Counted from the first letter of the stretch, positions 50,401-58,713 are shown. The stretch is DNA of 64,000 nucleotides from SpSt-398 sp041752235 (GCA_041752235.1 JBGSHM010000006.1:1-64000), one strand, 5' to 3'. Notes: generated from the letters alone by a model not told the origin. Program-made: numbers and translations.

Positions 50401-50921
50401 TCCGTTGCCAGTTCATCCGCATGTTCCCATTTCAACATGGCCCAAATGATCAGGGCTGTAAAGAAGGAGGAAAGAGCATAAACCTCACCCTCAACCGCAC
50501 TGAACCAGAATGAATCACTAAAGGTATATGCCAGGGCGCCAACGGCACCGGCGGCCATGGTAACGATCAATTGTTGTCCGTCGAGGTTCTCACCTGCCTT
50601 TACAAACATTTTACGGGCAAAATGGGTGATGGACCAGAACAGGAATAAGATGGTTGCGGCACTGGCCAGGGCACTCAACAGGTTAACCGCGCTGGCTACA
50701 TTTTCGGGGTTTCCACCGCTGAATAAAACGATGAATAATTTACCCATCATGGAGAAGAAAGGTGATCCGGGAGGGTGGGGGATCTCCATTTTATACGCAC
50801 AGGCGATGAACTCGCCGCAATCCCAAAAACTACCGGTGGCCTCGCGGGTAATGGTATAGGTAACCGCCGCGATCAGAAACACGACCCATCCGGTGATGTT
50901 ATTGACTTTCCTAAAATTCAT
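47469..50921 (-). CDS. DUF2723 / GT117 membrane glycosyltransferase
   Basis: The 1150-residue protein opens with the DUF2723 signature TREATGSFWDCGEFIACAYK and EIPHPPGSPFF, where acidic residues in the first loop are the likely catalytic ones, as in GT-C enzymes. About twelve or more membrane helices follow, in two blocks separated by a soluble part with the LDASNDQYHFD-type region. The C-terminal 350 residues are soluble. DUF2723 proteins are classed as GT117 and linked to protein O-glycosylation in Bacteroidota. It is the last gene of an operon with SDR, SAM hydrolase and deoxyribonucleotidase genes. I start at the ATG at 50921. Confidence 0.85.
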   Translation of the reverse strand: MNFRKVNNITGWVVFLIAAVTYTITREATGSFWDCGEFIACAYKMEIPHPPGSPFFSMMGKLFIVLFSGGNPENVASAVNLLSALASAATILFLFWSITHFARKMFVKAGENLDGQQLIVTMAAGAVGALAYTFSDSFWFSAVEGEVYALSSFFTALIIWAMLKWEHADELATDATEKAKVDRWIVFIFFMIGLAVTVHLLNLLTIPPIVMIYYYRRYNYSVRGGIFAFILSGLITGLALWIFIYLLPRWSAGMDRIFVNNFGLPFFSGFSFFFALLGLLSWVGLRYARKKGSHLLRLGIWCFLFILVGFSTYVTTLIRSNANPVIDMANVDNPMSLASYFGREQYGSAPLLYGPTFESQPRDVKETRMRYRKDSTQYKELGKDFEYVYDSKDKMIFPRVWDASNDQYHFDTYVDWLDLEVKARQLSVITAVTPGVGVQTQNEQGQPDFYEVGENAQITVQKGAVVRPGDRIAVKKPTYGDNIEWFMSYQMGMMYWRYLLWNFSGRQNDLQASGNKRDANWITGISFIDNARLGDQSKLPESLKENQANNKLFLLPFILGILGCVYQFLFHRKDWLVTFLLFFFTGIAIVLYLNQPGNQPRERDYAYVGSFYAFAIWIGLSLVGFYRLIKEHKEKQKDLVATLTYGSILTFLIILMAGAPGTGGSMLISAVMSTALFAAVSTILYFLFNALSGNGKALTGSLAVVGLAIPLLMASQEWDDHDRGKKDLARETARNTLESCPKDAILFTFGDNDTYPLWYAQEVENIRPDVRIVNNSLLGIDWYINQLRNAVNGSKALDVVFSVDDIEGNKRNYLRFRPELNQEVYNDLDTVLQALRLPKYEQYYPVRKFKVPVDTAKVKANGTLLSTDPVMTELRLEIQEGKPITKSDLIILALIASNDWNRPICFTAPYPDLGFYQNLRKEGTVYRLIPKMVEAPQANWTTEQAMRENYLGGTQIRENNTDSMYSRLMNIFAAGSLNQPGIYLDEVNRREALGMRNAFAEMAGNLADKGRKEDGRKLLAKFESMVNPANLPYAAAAHYNAHNQSSLIYMEAAYKTGDTALAEKVRKALVKDLDEQEKYYTYLKNSKPEFYTGIRTEEAINNSLKEVLNTVVIRYAPEKATKSTLPEFPAIPQPGSIQDTIPKKDTGKIN

Positions 50922-50980
50922 AACGTATTGATTTGACCCCTTTTTTATCGGGAGTGCCAAAAATAATTAATAATCAATAA

Positions 50981-51511
50981 TTAGGAATTAAATATATCCC
51001 AAACCTCGGTCCAGCCCTGAACCCGTCGGTGACGGCCATTTTCCCGTAAAAGGTTATGGGGTTGGGTGAACAGGATGGTATCCCCTGAAAAATGGTCCAG
51101 GTTCTTGAAATGGTCATCGATCATCCAGTCAGCCCGGATGATGGTCTTTGACCCGCAAAACACCATTTGTTGCCAGGAAATAAAGGGGAAATGCTGTCCC
51201 AGCCAGACCTGTTTCTCTGGCAGACTCTGAGGGAATTCCGTAGCGGCCGAGACAATAAAAACATCAAATTGGTCATGGAGGGCTTTCAACACCTCCTGAC
51301 TATGCGGGATCACCGGGGCGGTAAGGAAGAAACCCGGTTCATATACATGTTTTCGGCTATGGGGGAAGGCATCCAATTCTTCTACACCGGCTACTTCAGC
51401 CAGGGATTTTCTTTCTCCAAAATCCCGTTCATGATAGCGCAGAAACTGCTCGGCCACATCGGCCAGCACACCGTCCATGTCTACAGCAATACGAAGGCGG
51501 GGTTTTGTCAT
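50981..51511 (-). CDS. 5'(3')-deoxyribonucleotidase (NT5C family, HAD fold)
   Basis: The 176-residue HAD-fold phosphatase has the nucleophile motif AVDMDGVLAD near residue 10, the second motif IVSAATEFP with the Ser/Thr, and the metal-binding DWMIDDHFKNL. The FPHSRKHVYEPGFF segment is the family cap. It should dephosphorylate deoxynucleoside monophosphates and so limit dNTP pools. It lies 12 bases after the SAM hydrolase gene. Other small HAD substrates cannot be excluded. Confidence 0.85.
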   Translation of the reverse strand: MTKPRLRIAVDMDGVLADVAEQFLRYHERDFGERKSLAEVAGVEELDAFPHSRKHVYEPGFFLTAPVIPHSQEVLKALHDQFDVFIVSAATEFPQSLPEKQVWLGQHFPFISWQQMVFCGSKTIIRADWMIDDHFKNLDHFSGDTILFTQPHNLLRENGRHRRVQGWTEVWDIFNS

Positions 51512-51523
51512 TTGAAATCGCAG

Positions 51524-52351
51524 TTAAGGTTCAAAATGGATGCGGATCGTTTGGTAGAATAACTGATTTTGCAGGATGGCGGAGACCCGGCCATTCTTCT
51601 CGTTATAGCCTTTTAAACCAAACAGGCCGGCTGCATTGCCTTTGTTGATGGCGATTTCCAGGTATCCAGCTGAATTAAAAAGGGCCAGTTTTTCCCCTTC
51701 CGGGGCATCCGCATAGGTCTGGCTGATCCGGTCGATCACTTCATCCCGCTTAAAAATGATCTGGAATTTCCGGCCATTCCGGTTCCGCTCAAATTCTTCG
51801 CGGGTGATATTCACCACCACATTCTCAAATTGATCAATGAAGATGATCTTGCCTTCCATACCCAGGTCATCCACCACCGGTCTCAGCGGGTTCTTTTCCA
51901 GGTAACTCACATCTGGCACACCAATATCCTTGATCGAGGTTCCATTGACCAGTTCATGTGCCACACGTCCCATTGCCGCGGCAATACCGATGGTGGTTTT
52001 TTCGGTCGATTTCAAAGGTATCCCGATGATCATTTCCGGTTTTTCTTCCAGGATCATGGTCAGCAAGCCATTGTCGGCGCAGAGAATATATTGGTTCTGG
52101 TGAAAGGCGAGGAGGAGTTGTTCCGGTTTCCGGTCAAACAGGTTGACCAGGACCAGGTGATAACTGTATTCCGGAAAATGTTTAAAGGCATTGCGGCAGA
52201 CATAGGCCGCCTGGGGATAGTTAAAGGCCGGGATCGAATGCGATACATCCACGATCGTAAACCCCGGATTGATCCCCAGCAAGGTGGCTTTCACCGCGCT
52301 CACCAGGTAGTCCTGGTGACCCATTTCCGAAGTTAATGTGATCAATGCCAT
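51524..52351 (-). CDS. SAM hydroxide adenosyltransferase (DUF62)
   Basis: The 275-residue protein belongs to the SAM chlorinase/fluorinase family in its common form, which hydrolyses S-adenosylmethionine to adenosine and methionine. Features are ITLTSEMGHQDYLVSAVKATLLGINP at the N-terminus with the DVSHSIPAFN strand, the HLVLVNLF segment and the domain link with IIFIDQFENVVVNIT near residue 175. Halogenating enzymes carry an extra loop that I do not see here. It lies 12 bases after the SDR gene and 12 bases before the nucleotidase gene. Confidence 0.88.
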   Translation of the reverse strand: MALITLTSEMGHQDYLVSAVKATLLGINPGFTIVDVSHSIPAFNYPQAAYVCRNAFKHFPEYSYHLVLVNLFDRKPEQLLLAFHQNQYILCADNGLLTMILEEKPEMIIGIPLKSTEKTTIGIAAAMGRVAHELVNGTSIKDIGVPDVSYLEKNPLRPVVDDLGMEGKIIFIDQFENVVVNITREEFERNRNGRKFQIIFKRDEVIDRISQTYADAPEGEKLALFNSAGYLEIAINKGNAAGLFGLKGYNEKNGRVSAILQNQLFYQTIRIHFEP

Positions 52352-52363
52352 CCGTGAATCCCG

Positions 52364-53173
52364 TTATTTAACCAGTTTGCCTTCCTTGTAAAAGAATTTG
52401 CGTGTCATCTTATCGGCGAAAGAGGGAAAGAATTTGTTGAGGAAAACGGCCCTTTTCCCGGTAAAGGTCATCACGATCTCGCGTTTCCGTTTACGGATCC
52501 CATTCAGAATGATATGCGAACATTCTTCGGCCGTCATCATTTTTCCTTCGTCCATGGGGCTTTCCCCATGGGCCTGGCCCTCTTTGTTCAGGGCGGCATT
52601 CCGGATATTCGAGGTAGTGAAACCCGGGCATACCCACATCACATTTACACCGCTTTCCAGCATTTCCGTGCGGAGAGCTTCCAGCCATCCCCGAAGGGCG
52701 AATTTGGAGGCGGAATAGCCGCTGCGGCCAGGCAGTCCCCGGTATCCTGCGATCGAAGAAACCCCCACGATCGTGCCTTTCCGTTCCAGTATGGAGGACA
52801 GGGCATAATGCGTGCAATACACCGATCCAAAGAAGTTGATCTCCATGACCGTACGGATCACTTCCGTACTGGCCTCCGTCATTTCAGCCCGCATCGAGAT
52901 ACCTGCATTATTGATCAGGATATCCACGCCACCAAACATTTTGATGGTCATTTCCACAAGGCGACGGCAATCGTTCTCATTGCTTACGTCGGCGATCATG
53001 GTATGTAAAGGGGAGGAGGGGTATTGCGCCTGTAGTTGATACAATTTATCCGGGTTCCGGCCACAGGTGGATACCTTGGCCCCTGATTGGAGCAATTGAT
53101 CCACCATGGCGCGTCCGATACCATCGGTACCTCCGGTGACAATGACGACTTTATTGGAAAAGAAGGAGTTCAT
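52364..53173 (-). CDS. Short-chain dehydrogenase/reductase
   Basis: The 269-residue protein is a classical SDR with the cofactor motif VTGGTDGIGRA near residue 14, the NNAG motif in LINNAGISM, and the catalytic Ser and Tyr-x-x-x-Lys in VSSIAGYRG and GYSASK near 160. The C-terminal extension (TFTGKRAVFLNKFFPS) suggests contact with membranes, as in 3-ketosphinganine-reductase-like or steroid-dehydrogenase-like SDRs. The substrate is unknown. I start at the ATG at 53173; a TAGGTTTG box at 53195-53202 rules out the extension to 53269. It heads the four-gene operon. Confidence 0.87.
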   Translation of the reverse strand: MNSFFSNKVVIVTGGTDGIGRAMVDQLLQSGAKVSTCGRNPDKLYQLQAQYPSSPLHTMIADVSNENDCRRLVEMTIKMFGGVDILINNAGISMRAEMTEASTEVIRTVMEINFFGSVYCTHYALSSILERKGTIVGVSSIAGYRGLPGRSGYSASKFALRGWLEALRTEMLESGVNVMWVCPGFTTSNIRNAALNKEGQAHGESPMDEGKMMTAEECSHIILNGIRKRKREIVMTFTGKRAVFLNKFFPSFADKMTRKFFYKEGKLVK

Positions 53174-53194
53174 GGGGTGTAAGTTGTTGGTATG

Positions 53195-53202
53195 CAAACC
53201 TA
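53195..53202 (-). promoter_or_regulatory. -7 promoter box of the SDR-GT117 operon (TAGGTTTG)
   Basis: The minus-strand TAGGTTTG fits TAnnTTTG and lies 21 bases before the ATG at 53173. No clear -33 element is seen. Confidence 0.4.
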
Positions 53203-53289
53203 AATTAATTTGTCCAGACTCGAACGCTTGTTTGTGGATAACCCTTCGGTTTAAAGGGGTGTAAGACAATCAAATAAGACCGATTATTT

Positions 53290-53321
53290 TTTGGCAACTA
53301 AAAGAATCCCCCTTATTTTTG
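53290..53321 (+). promoter_or_regulatory. tRNA-Lys promoter
   Basis: TTTG at 53290-53293, a 20-base spacer and TATTTTTG at 53314-53321 match the Bacteroidota promoter pattern, 21 bases before the tRNA. Confidence 0.65.
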
Positions 53322-53342
53322 CACTCCCAAATTTTGAGGGAT

Positions 53343-53415
53343 GATTCCGTAGCTCAGTTGGTAGAGCAATACACTTTTAATGTATGGGCCCTGGGTTCGA
53401 GTCCCAGCGGGATCA
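53343..53415 (+). tRNA. tRNA-Lys (anticodon TTT)
   Basis: Acceptor GATTCCG pairs with CGGGATC (one G-T pair), the D-arm is GCTCAGTTGGTAGAGC, the anticodon loop CTTTTAA holds TTT, and the T-arm is CTGGGTTCGAGTCCCAG. The discriminator is A at 53415. CCA is not encoded. Confidence 0.95.
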
Positions 53416-53422
53416 CAAAAAA

Positions 53423-53459
53423 GGGCAAATTGGTAAAATGACCAGTTTGCCCCTTTTTT
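53423..53459 (+). terminator. Rho-independent terminator of tRNA-Lys
   Basis: GGGCAAATTGGT (53423-53434) pairs with ACCAGTTTGCCC (53441-53452) with one mismatch, followed by CTTTTTT. Confidence 0.85.
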
Positions 53460-53549
53460 ATTGACTGACGATTGGGACTCCCGCAGGGCATAATTCCTAT
53501 TCTACATTTTTCAATTATTACCAATCATACTTGTTCAATAATCGGAGTA

Positions 53550-53770
53550 ACTAGTCCGAAGGACTTAAACGATCAATAGCCGCCGGTGAAACCGGTGGTT
53601 GAAAATCGTGTATTCTAGACAACCCCAAAGGGGTTGAACTCCTGGAAAAAACAATTGTCAAGAAGGATCAATATTTTTAGTTCAACCCCCTTGGGGTTGG
53701 GTACCCCTTAGGAATCTTTTACCACCGGTTTCACCGGCGGCTATTGATCGTATAAGCCCTTCGGGCTAAC
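53550..53770. repeat. Second type of palindromic intergenic element
   Basis: Arms 53570-53599 and 53721-53750 are exact 30-bp reverse complements (core GCCGCCGGTGAAACCGG). Outer hairpins AGTCCGAAGGACT (53553-53565) and AGCCCTTCGGGCT (53755-53767) frame it, and an inner pair near 53620-53640 and 53679-53700 is built on CAACCCCAAAGGGGTTG. No open frame is inside. The build resembles REP-like elements moved by RAYT transposases, but no such gene is in the window. Confidence 0.8.
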
Positions 53771-53903
53771 TAACCTGCTTTTTTGTATAGTAACTAAATA
53801 TCAGAAGATGCGCCAATAGAAGATTCGATCGGGTTGGACTTTATCATTTGGCATAAGATTTTGAGTTTATTATTTTCTTCAAATGGAAATGGTTTATACA
53901 CGT

Positions 53904-54110
53904 TCAATAATTTTCATTCAACCTGTAAGCCTTGCTCGCTTCTTCTAACTCATCATCAATAGAATTTCCAAATTTGAAGTTTTGAATATGCCATTCGTTG
54001 TTGGGCTTATAGAACATGAAATTAAATACCAGCGGTTCTCTGTCATGTCGAATTAGGTAAGTGAGCATGACCAAGTTTTTTCCTGCGGTTTTTTTTTGAT
54101 TGCCATACAC
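53904..54110 (-). pseudogene. C-terminal remnant of a small secreted-type protein
   Basis: The 68-residue frame has LTYLIRHDREPLVFNF and FYKPNNEWHIQNFKF, the last strands of an NTF2/cystatin-like fold seen in small Bacteroidota proteins. It lacks the signal peptide and first half, and its ATG is preceded by a poly-A tract on the coding strand (eight to nine A). The upstream DNA to 54521 gives no matching frame. It is most likely a decayed gene; a genuine small protein is less likely. Confidence 0.45.
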
Positions 54111-54521
54111 TTTGATTTAGTGTACAGGAGAAATTAGGTTGATTAAGGATATCAAGTAATAGTGAATTCTAGAGGTTGTATACCTTTCAAATGGTTGCCC
54201 CGCCCTCCTTCATGAACTTTCCTTCATTGTAGCAACTAATTTTTCAACCGTGGTTTTCTTCAATTTAAGTTTCAAATCTTGCCTTTTGGAAATGGTAATT
54301 TTTAAAAATTTAAGAAACAGTGTAAACGTTTCTTACTATTTAAAATGGAAACGGCATGTATCCCGGAAAGTAATGAAAAATATAACCTACATAAAGTAAT
54401 TATAGACAACAAACTGCTACTGTAAATAATCAATATTCTTTTGAAATAGTTTACTTTATTCGAAAGGGCATATTTTATGAACGTTGATTCAATCTAGGAT
54501 AGCTAAACGCTAATGGTTTTC
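54111..54521. other. Gene-free AT-rich stretch
   Basis: I see no open frame, RNA gene, strong hairpin or promoter that I can support. The DNA is visibly richer in A and T than its surroundings and lies between two gene remnants, which fits decayed sequence. Confidence 0.5.
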
Positions 54522-54731
54522 CTAGCGCATGTGTTTCGGCTTTAATTGCTTTGCCGCGCTTTCCACAATTTCAGCCAATCGCTTTTGCCGGGTCTCAGGT
54601 GTTTTGGCCAACACAAGCCAGGAAAGGATTAGTTTTTGTGCCGATTTGCCCAGGCTTAAATAGAATTCTTTGGAATGAGGTTTGCCGGCAAAGGCTGCTT
54701 CCAGGTCGGGAGGAATGATCAATGCCTCCAC
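54522..54731 (-). pseudogene. C-terminal fragment of a YdeI/OmpD-associated family protein
   Basis: The 69 residues EALIIPPDLEAAFAGKP, SWLVLAKTPETRQKRL and a final KPKH match the C-terminal half of YdeI/OmpD-associated (DUF1905-type) proteins. The usual N-terminal DUF1905 domain is absent. The only start is a GTG at 54731; in-frame residues FTWTILDDV continue upstream to about 54760 and then fade. The neighbouring GH31 frame on the other strand also begins its homology near 54745, so both genes are cut at the same place. Confidence 0.65.
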
Positions 54732-56853
54732 ATCGTCTAAAATGGTCCAGGTGAATTCGCAAATTGCGATTCCATTTCTGTATTCCAGCAGGGGGTATGG
54801 TATCCTATGGCATCAATATGGTCTTACCGAATTAAACCCGGCAGATAATTTCGTGCACCTCTCACAACAGGTTCCAGCAACAAGCGAGGTCAGTCAGGTA
54901 GAAGTCACCACCACCTCCGGAACCCAACGCATTTCAAGGCAACAGACCCTTTATGGTGGAAATTTCACAGTGGAACAGGAGGGCGATTATACCATGATGC
55001 TGGACCTGGGGAATATGGAAAGCCGGCACCTGCTGGTGATAGACGGCGTTCCCTGTATCGATCAGACAAATCTCTGGCTTCCTCCAGCGGCCAGTAAAGT
55101 AGTGCATTTAAAAGCAGGGGAGCATAAGGTGCAGGTCGTTTGTAAGTCAACAAATTTTCCAAGATTGATCTGGAAACTGGCTGCGAATGAAACAGTGCTG
55201 CGCTCGGCAAATGCAAAATCACTCGATTATGTGGTTTTTTATGGAATAAATGCAGATGAGGTAATCAATACCTACCGAAATTTATCCGGACACGTGCCCA
55301 TGCTTCCCTTATGGGCCTATGGGTTTTGGCAATGCAGGGAACGATATACTTCGGGTGATCATCTGGTAAAAACGGTGGAGGAGTTTCGGCGCAGGGAACT
55401 TCCCATGGATGTTATTGTTCAAGACTGGCAGTATTGGGGAAAACATGGTTGGGGTGTTCCCCAATTTGATACCACGCATTACCCGGAGCCGGAGAAATTC
55501 ATAAAAAAATTGCATGATCTCCATGCCCGTTTTTCCATTTCTGTATGGGAGAACCTGGATAAAAAATCGGAGGTGGCCAAGGAGTATCTGAATAAGAATC
55601 TTTACCTGGCCAATAGCCCCTGGATCGATATATACAATCCCGAAACACAGAAAACACACTGGAATGTGTTGAATAAAAATTTATTCAAGCTGGGTGTGGA
55701 TTCCTGGTGGATGGATGCGACAGAGCCGGAGAATGATGCCTTAGTAGGGAAAGACACCTATTTTGGCCGGGGCGATTTTTATCGGCTTACCTATCCCTTG
55801 TTTGTGAGCAAGGCAGTTTATGAGGGGCAACGTGCCACCGATCCTTCAAAGCGGGTGGCCATACTCACCCGATCTGCTTTCTTAGGACAGCAACGATATG
55901 GAGCCATCAACTGGTCAGGGGATATTGGCTGGAACTGGGATGCGTTTAAGCGCCAGATCGTTTCCGGACTCAATTATTCCCTGACAGGGATGCCTTACTG
56001 GACCACCGATATCGGAGGTTTCTTCCGTCCCGGTGCCGGCCAATATACAGATACCTTGTACCATGATATCCTTACCCGATGGTTTCAATTTGGGACATTC
56101 AATACGATCTTTCGTATTCATGGTTACCAAACAGAAACCGAACCCTGGAAATATGGCGATACGGTCATGGGCAATATGCGTAGCATGCTAAATCTTCGTT
56201 ACCGGTTATTGCCCTATATCTATTCGGAGGCCTGGCAGGTTTCAAAATACGGGTCAACCATGATGCGCCCATTGGTGATGGATTTTGGAAACGACCCGGC
56301 GGCTATCAGTCAGCCATATCAATATATGTTTGGCAAATCCATGCTGGTGGCTCCTGTTACAGCACCCGGAGTGAAGGAATGGAATGTGTACCTGCCCAAA
56401 TCTGCAGGTTGGTACGACTTCTGGACAGGGAAGCAATTTGCCGGCGGACAAATTATACAATCCCCTTCGCCGGCGGACAGGATTCCCTTGTTTGTCAGGG
56501 CTGGTTCGATCATTCCGATGGGAAAGTTTCTGCAGCACACTTCCGAGAAAATAATGGATACGGTAGAAATAAGGGTTTACCGCGGTGCCAACGGTCAGTT
56601 TTCCTTGTACAATGACGAAGGGGACAATTACAATTATGAAAATGGTCAGTATACGGAAATCCCTTTTACATGGGATGAAAAAAAACAGACACTTTCCATT
56701 GATGCGATTAAGGGCAATTTCGCATTAGCGCCATCAAAACTTGTATTTCACCTAGTTTGGGTGGATCCATCAACCGGGCATGGAACAGATAGGGCTAAGA
56801 AATTTGTCACCATCCGCTACGCCGGCAAGAAAATCATTGTTCGCAGGAAATGA
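54682..56853 (+). CDS. GH31 family glycoside hydrolase, N-terminally truncated
   Basis: The 723-residue frame carries the GH31 catalytic barrel: RGYGILWHQYGL, LPLWAYGFWQCRERY, VDSWWMDATEPEND with nucleophile Asp345, and NWSGDIGWNWD with acid/base Asp414, followed by beta domains with MLVAPVTAPG. Alpha-xylosidase or alpha-glucosidase activity is likely from the family. A normal bacterial GH31 of this type has a signal peptide and about 200 more residues of N-terminal beta domain. Here the first 20 codons are antisense to the YdeI fragment and homology starts at VQVNSQIAIPF. It is therefore probably not secreted and may be dead. It heads a hydrolase cluster. Confidence 0.8.
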   Translation: MPAKAASRSGGMINASTSSKMVQVNSQIAIPFLYSSRGYGILWHQYGLTELNPADNFVHLSQQVPATSEVSQVEVTTTSGTQRISRQQTLYGGNFTVEQEGDYTMMLDLGNMESRHLLVIDGVPCIDQTNLWLPPAASKVVHLKAGEHKVQVVCKSTNFPRLIWKLAANETVLRSANAKSLDYVVFYGINADEVINTYRNLSGHVPMLPLWAYGFWQCRERYTSGDHLVKTVEEFRRRELPMDVIVQDWQYWGKHGWGVPQFDTTHYPEPEKFIKKLHDLHARFSISVWENLDKKSEVAKEYLNKNLYLANSPWIDIYNPETQKTHWNVLNKNLFKLGVDSWWMDATEPENDALVGKDTYFGRGDFYRLTYPLFVSKAVYEGQRATDPSKRVAILTRSAFLGQQRYGAINWSGDIGWNWDAFKRQIVSGLNYSLTGMPYWTTDIGGFFRPGAGQYTDTLYHDILTRWFQFGTFNTIFRIHGYQTETEPWKYGDTVMGNMRSMLNLRYRLLPYIYSEAWQVSKYGSTMMRPLVMDFGNDPAAISQPYQYMFGKSMLVAPVTAPGVKEWNVYLPKSAGWYDFWTGKQFAGGQIIQSPSPADRIPLFVRAGSIIPMGKFLQHTSEKIMDTVEIRVYRGANGQFSLYNDEGDNYNYENGQYTEIPFTWDEKKQTLSIDAIKGNFALAPSKLVFHLVWVDPSTGHGTDRAKKFVTIRYAGKKIIVRRK

Positions 56854-56895
56854 TATTTGCCTAAGCGCGAAGGATTTTATTTCAAAGCCGGGTTG

Positions 56896-58713
56896 CTATT
56901 TTCTTATGTTCATTGCTTCCCACATCTTTCTGTAAATTTCCACATTCTCATATACGCCTGTAAACAGGTATGACCTCGGGCCATAGGCAAATACGGGCAC
57001 CGGAATTGCCGTATGGTCGGATGTCGAAAACTGTCCGCTGATATATCCCCGCTCATAATCACCGGCCGTAAGTGTCAGACCCCCGGTTTCATGGTCACCG
57101 GTAACAATAACCAATGTCTCTCCGTCCTGGTCGGCAAAAGCCAGCGCCTTGCCTATGAGTTGATCCAGGTCCAGCAACTCAGTCACTACATAGGGTAATT
57201 TGTTGGCGTGACCCCCGTAGTCAACCTGCGCCCCTTCTATCATTAAAAAGAAACCCTTTTCGTTTTTCAATAGGGGAAGGGAGCGCTCAAAAATATTTCC
57301 GAGCCAATGCCCTCTGCCTGTTAAACGCGATTTTGAAGCCAGGGTATCGGCTAAAAGAATACGGGCCTTTCCCGTGGCAGGTAGCTGATCAATATGGTGA
57401 ATGATGGTAAAACGTGACATCAATTTTTTATCGATGGAATCTGTTGTTTTCCATTGTGCATGGCCAGCGATCAGGTCCAGTGCAGATTGGCTTAGATCGT
57501 TTAGTATAGGACCGTAGGCACTTCGCTCGGATTGATGGGCATAAAATGCTGCTGGAGTCGCATCCCTAAAATCCCCTGAGGTAATGACCCCGGTACGCCA
57601 CCCCTTTTTACTCAGATCTTCGGTGATCAGGGGAAGGGTTTTCCCGGTGTGGTCTACTCCAACTGAACGGTTATTTGTTTTTTTACCCGAGGAGAATGCG
57701 GTGGCACCAGGGGCTGAGTCCGTAATAAAATTATCCTGGGAACTCGTCTTTGACCAACCGGTGTTTTTTATTCCAAAAACATTCAACCGACCCCGGTTGG
57801 CGGTATAGCCGGCATACCATTGGGGCAAACCAGTACCATCACCAATGATCAGGATGATATTCCTGGCCGGTTTATTGACCCCATCCGATTTACCTGTAGG
57901 AGTATAGATCGCATGGGGGGTCAGGTTGGTAAATTCCCGGTCATCTTTTTGCCGAAAGAAAAGTCCTATACCATTCAGGTCATCCGTATTGATATAATCC
58001 AATCCGAGTTCCAGATAAGCATACCAGCTATTGAGTATATCCGGAGCGTTCCAAAAACGGATTTTTTTGCCTTTGGCGTGCGCGTAACGGATCAGGCTTT
58101 GCAAGGTGTCCTTTTCTTTTTCAGGTAGGCGCCCCTTTCCATTCCAGCTTGAATAGTTTGCAAAATTGTCACTCAGCATGGCGATTTTGTCCCAGGCTGG
58201 TTGACTATAGTTGGTATGAAAACCGCCGTCAAAAAACAACCAGGTGGGGTAGCCGGGCCAATCTTCTGCCGAAGGACGATTGCCACTGATGGTGATTCGC
58301 AGGGTTGAACAAGTTGTTAATTCGGGATATTGGTTGATCAGCTCCACCAGTTTCTGTAGGGTAGGCACCGCTGCCGTTTTAATATCGATCATCAGTTGAA
58401 GGGTTTGGCCCGGATCAGGATACACAGATCCTTTACTTTGCCGGATGCAACGCACCAATGGTATCAGGTAGAGTGAATCCAGGTTCCATCCCCGTTTTAC
58501 CTGTTCCCGGTCATGTGCCACTACGAGTTGCCCATTTTCCAGGAAAATATCCGCTTCCATCGAACCCACACCCTGGCCCCAGGCCAACCAGAAAGGAAAG
58601 GCCTGCTCATAGTCATTATGCGCATGGGCCCTTGAGGCATAGTGTGAGGGAGCTTTCTGTGCCACAGACCAAAAAGTAAAAAACAACAGGATAAAAGTGA
58701 TGAGCGTCTTCAT
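56896..58713 (-). CDS. Phosphodiesterase-like / alkaline phosphatase fusion
   Basis: A signal peptide (LLFFTFWSVAQ) leads an N-terminal PI-PLC/glycerophosphodiesterase-like barrel at about 25-265, with AHAHNDYEQAFPF, SMEADIFLENGQLVVAHDRE and DYINTDDLNG. A PhoA-type alkaline phosphatase domain follows at about 280-600, with IILIIGDGTG, the nucleophile Ser near 333 in TDSAPGATA, and zinc ligands in EGAQVDYGGH and VTGDHETGG. In one periplasmic chain it could cleave a phosphodiester and then the monoester. I start at the ATG at 58713. It is convergent with GH31, leaving a 42-base gap. Confidence 0.88.
   Translation of the reverse strand: MKTLITFILLFFTFWSVAQKAPSHYASRAHAHNDYEQAFPFWLAWGQGVGSMEADIFLENGQLVVAHDREQVKRGWNLDSLYLIPLVRCIRQSKGSVYPDPGQTLQLMIDIKTAAVPTLQKLVELINQYPELTTCSTLRITISGNRPSAEDWPGYPTWLFFDGGFHTNYSQPAWDKIAMLSDNFANYSSWNGKGRLPEKEKDTLQSLIRYAHAKGKKIRFWNAPDILNSWYAYLELGLDYINTDDLNGIGLFFRQKDDREFTNLTPHAIYTPTGKSDGVNKPARNIILIIGDGTGLPQWYAGYTANRGRLNVFGIKNTGWSKTSSQDNFITDSAPGATAFSSGKKTNNRSVGVDHTGKTLPLITEDLSKKGWRTGVITSGDFRDATPAAFYAHQSERSAYGPILNDLSQSALDLIAGHAQWKTTDSIDKKLMSRFTIIHHIDQLPATGKARILLADTLASKSRLTGRGHWLGNIFERSLPLLKNEKGFFLMIEGAQVDYGGHANKLPYVVTELLDLDQLIGKALAFADQDGETLVIVTGDHETGGLTLTAGDYERGYISGQFSTSDHTAIPVPVFAYGPRSYLFTGVYENVEIYRKMWEAMNIRK

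Noticed and set aside
51524..52351. Halogenase activity for the DUF62 protein
   Set aside because: The extra loop typical of fluorinase and chlorinase is not seen, so the common SAM hydrolase role is more likely.
53343..54760. Genomic island or prophage inserted at tRNA-Lys
   Set aside because: There is no integrase, no duplicated tRNA 3' end that I can find, and the tRNA terminator is intact; repeat and decay explain the region better.
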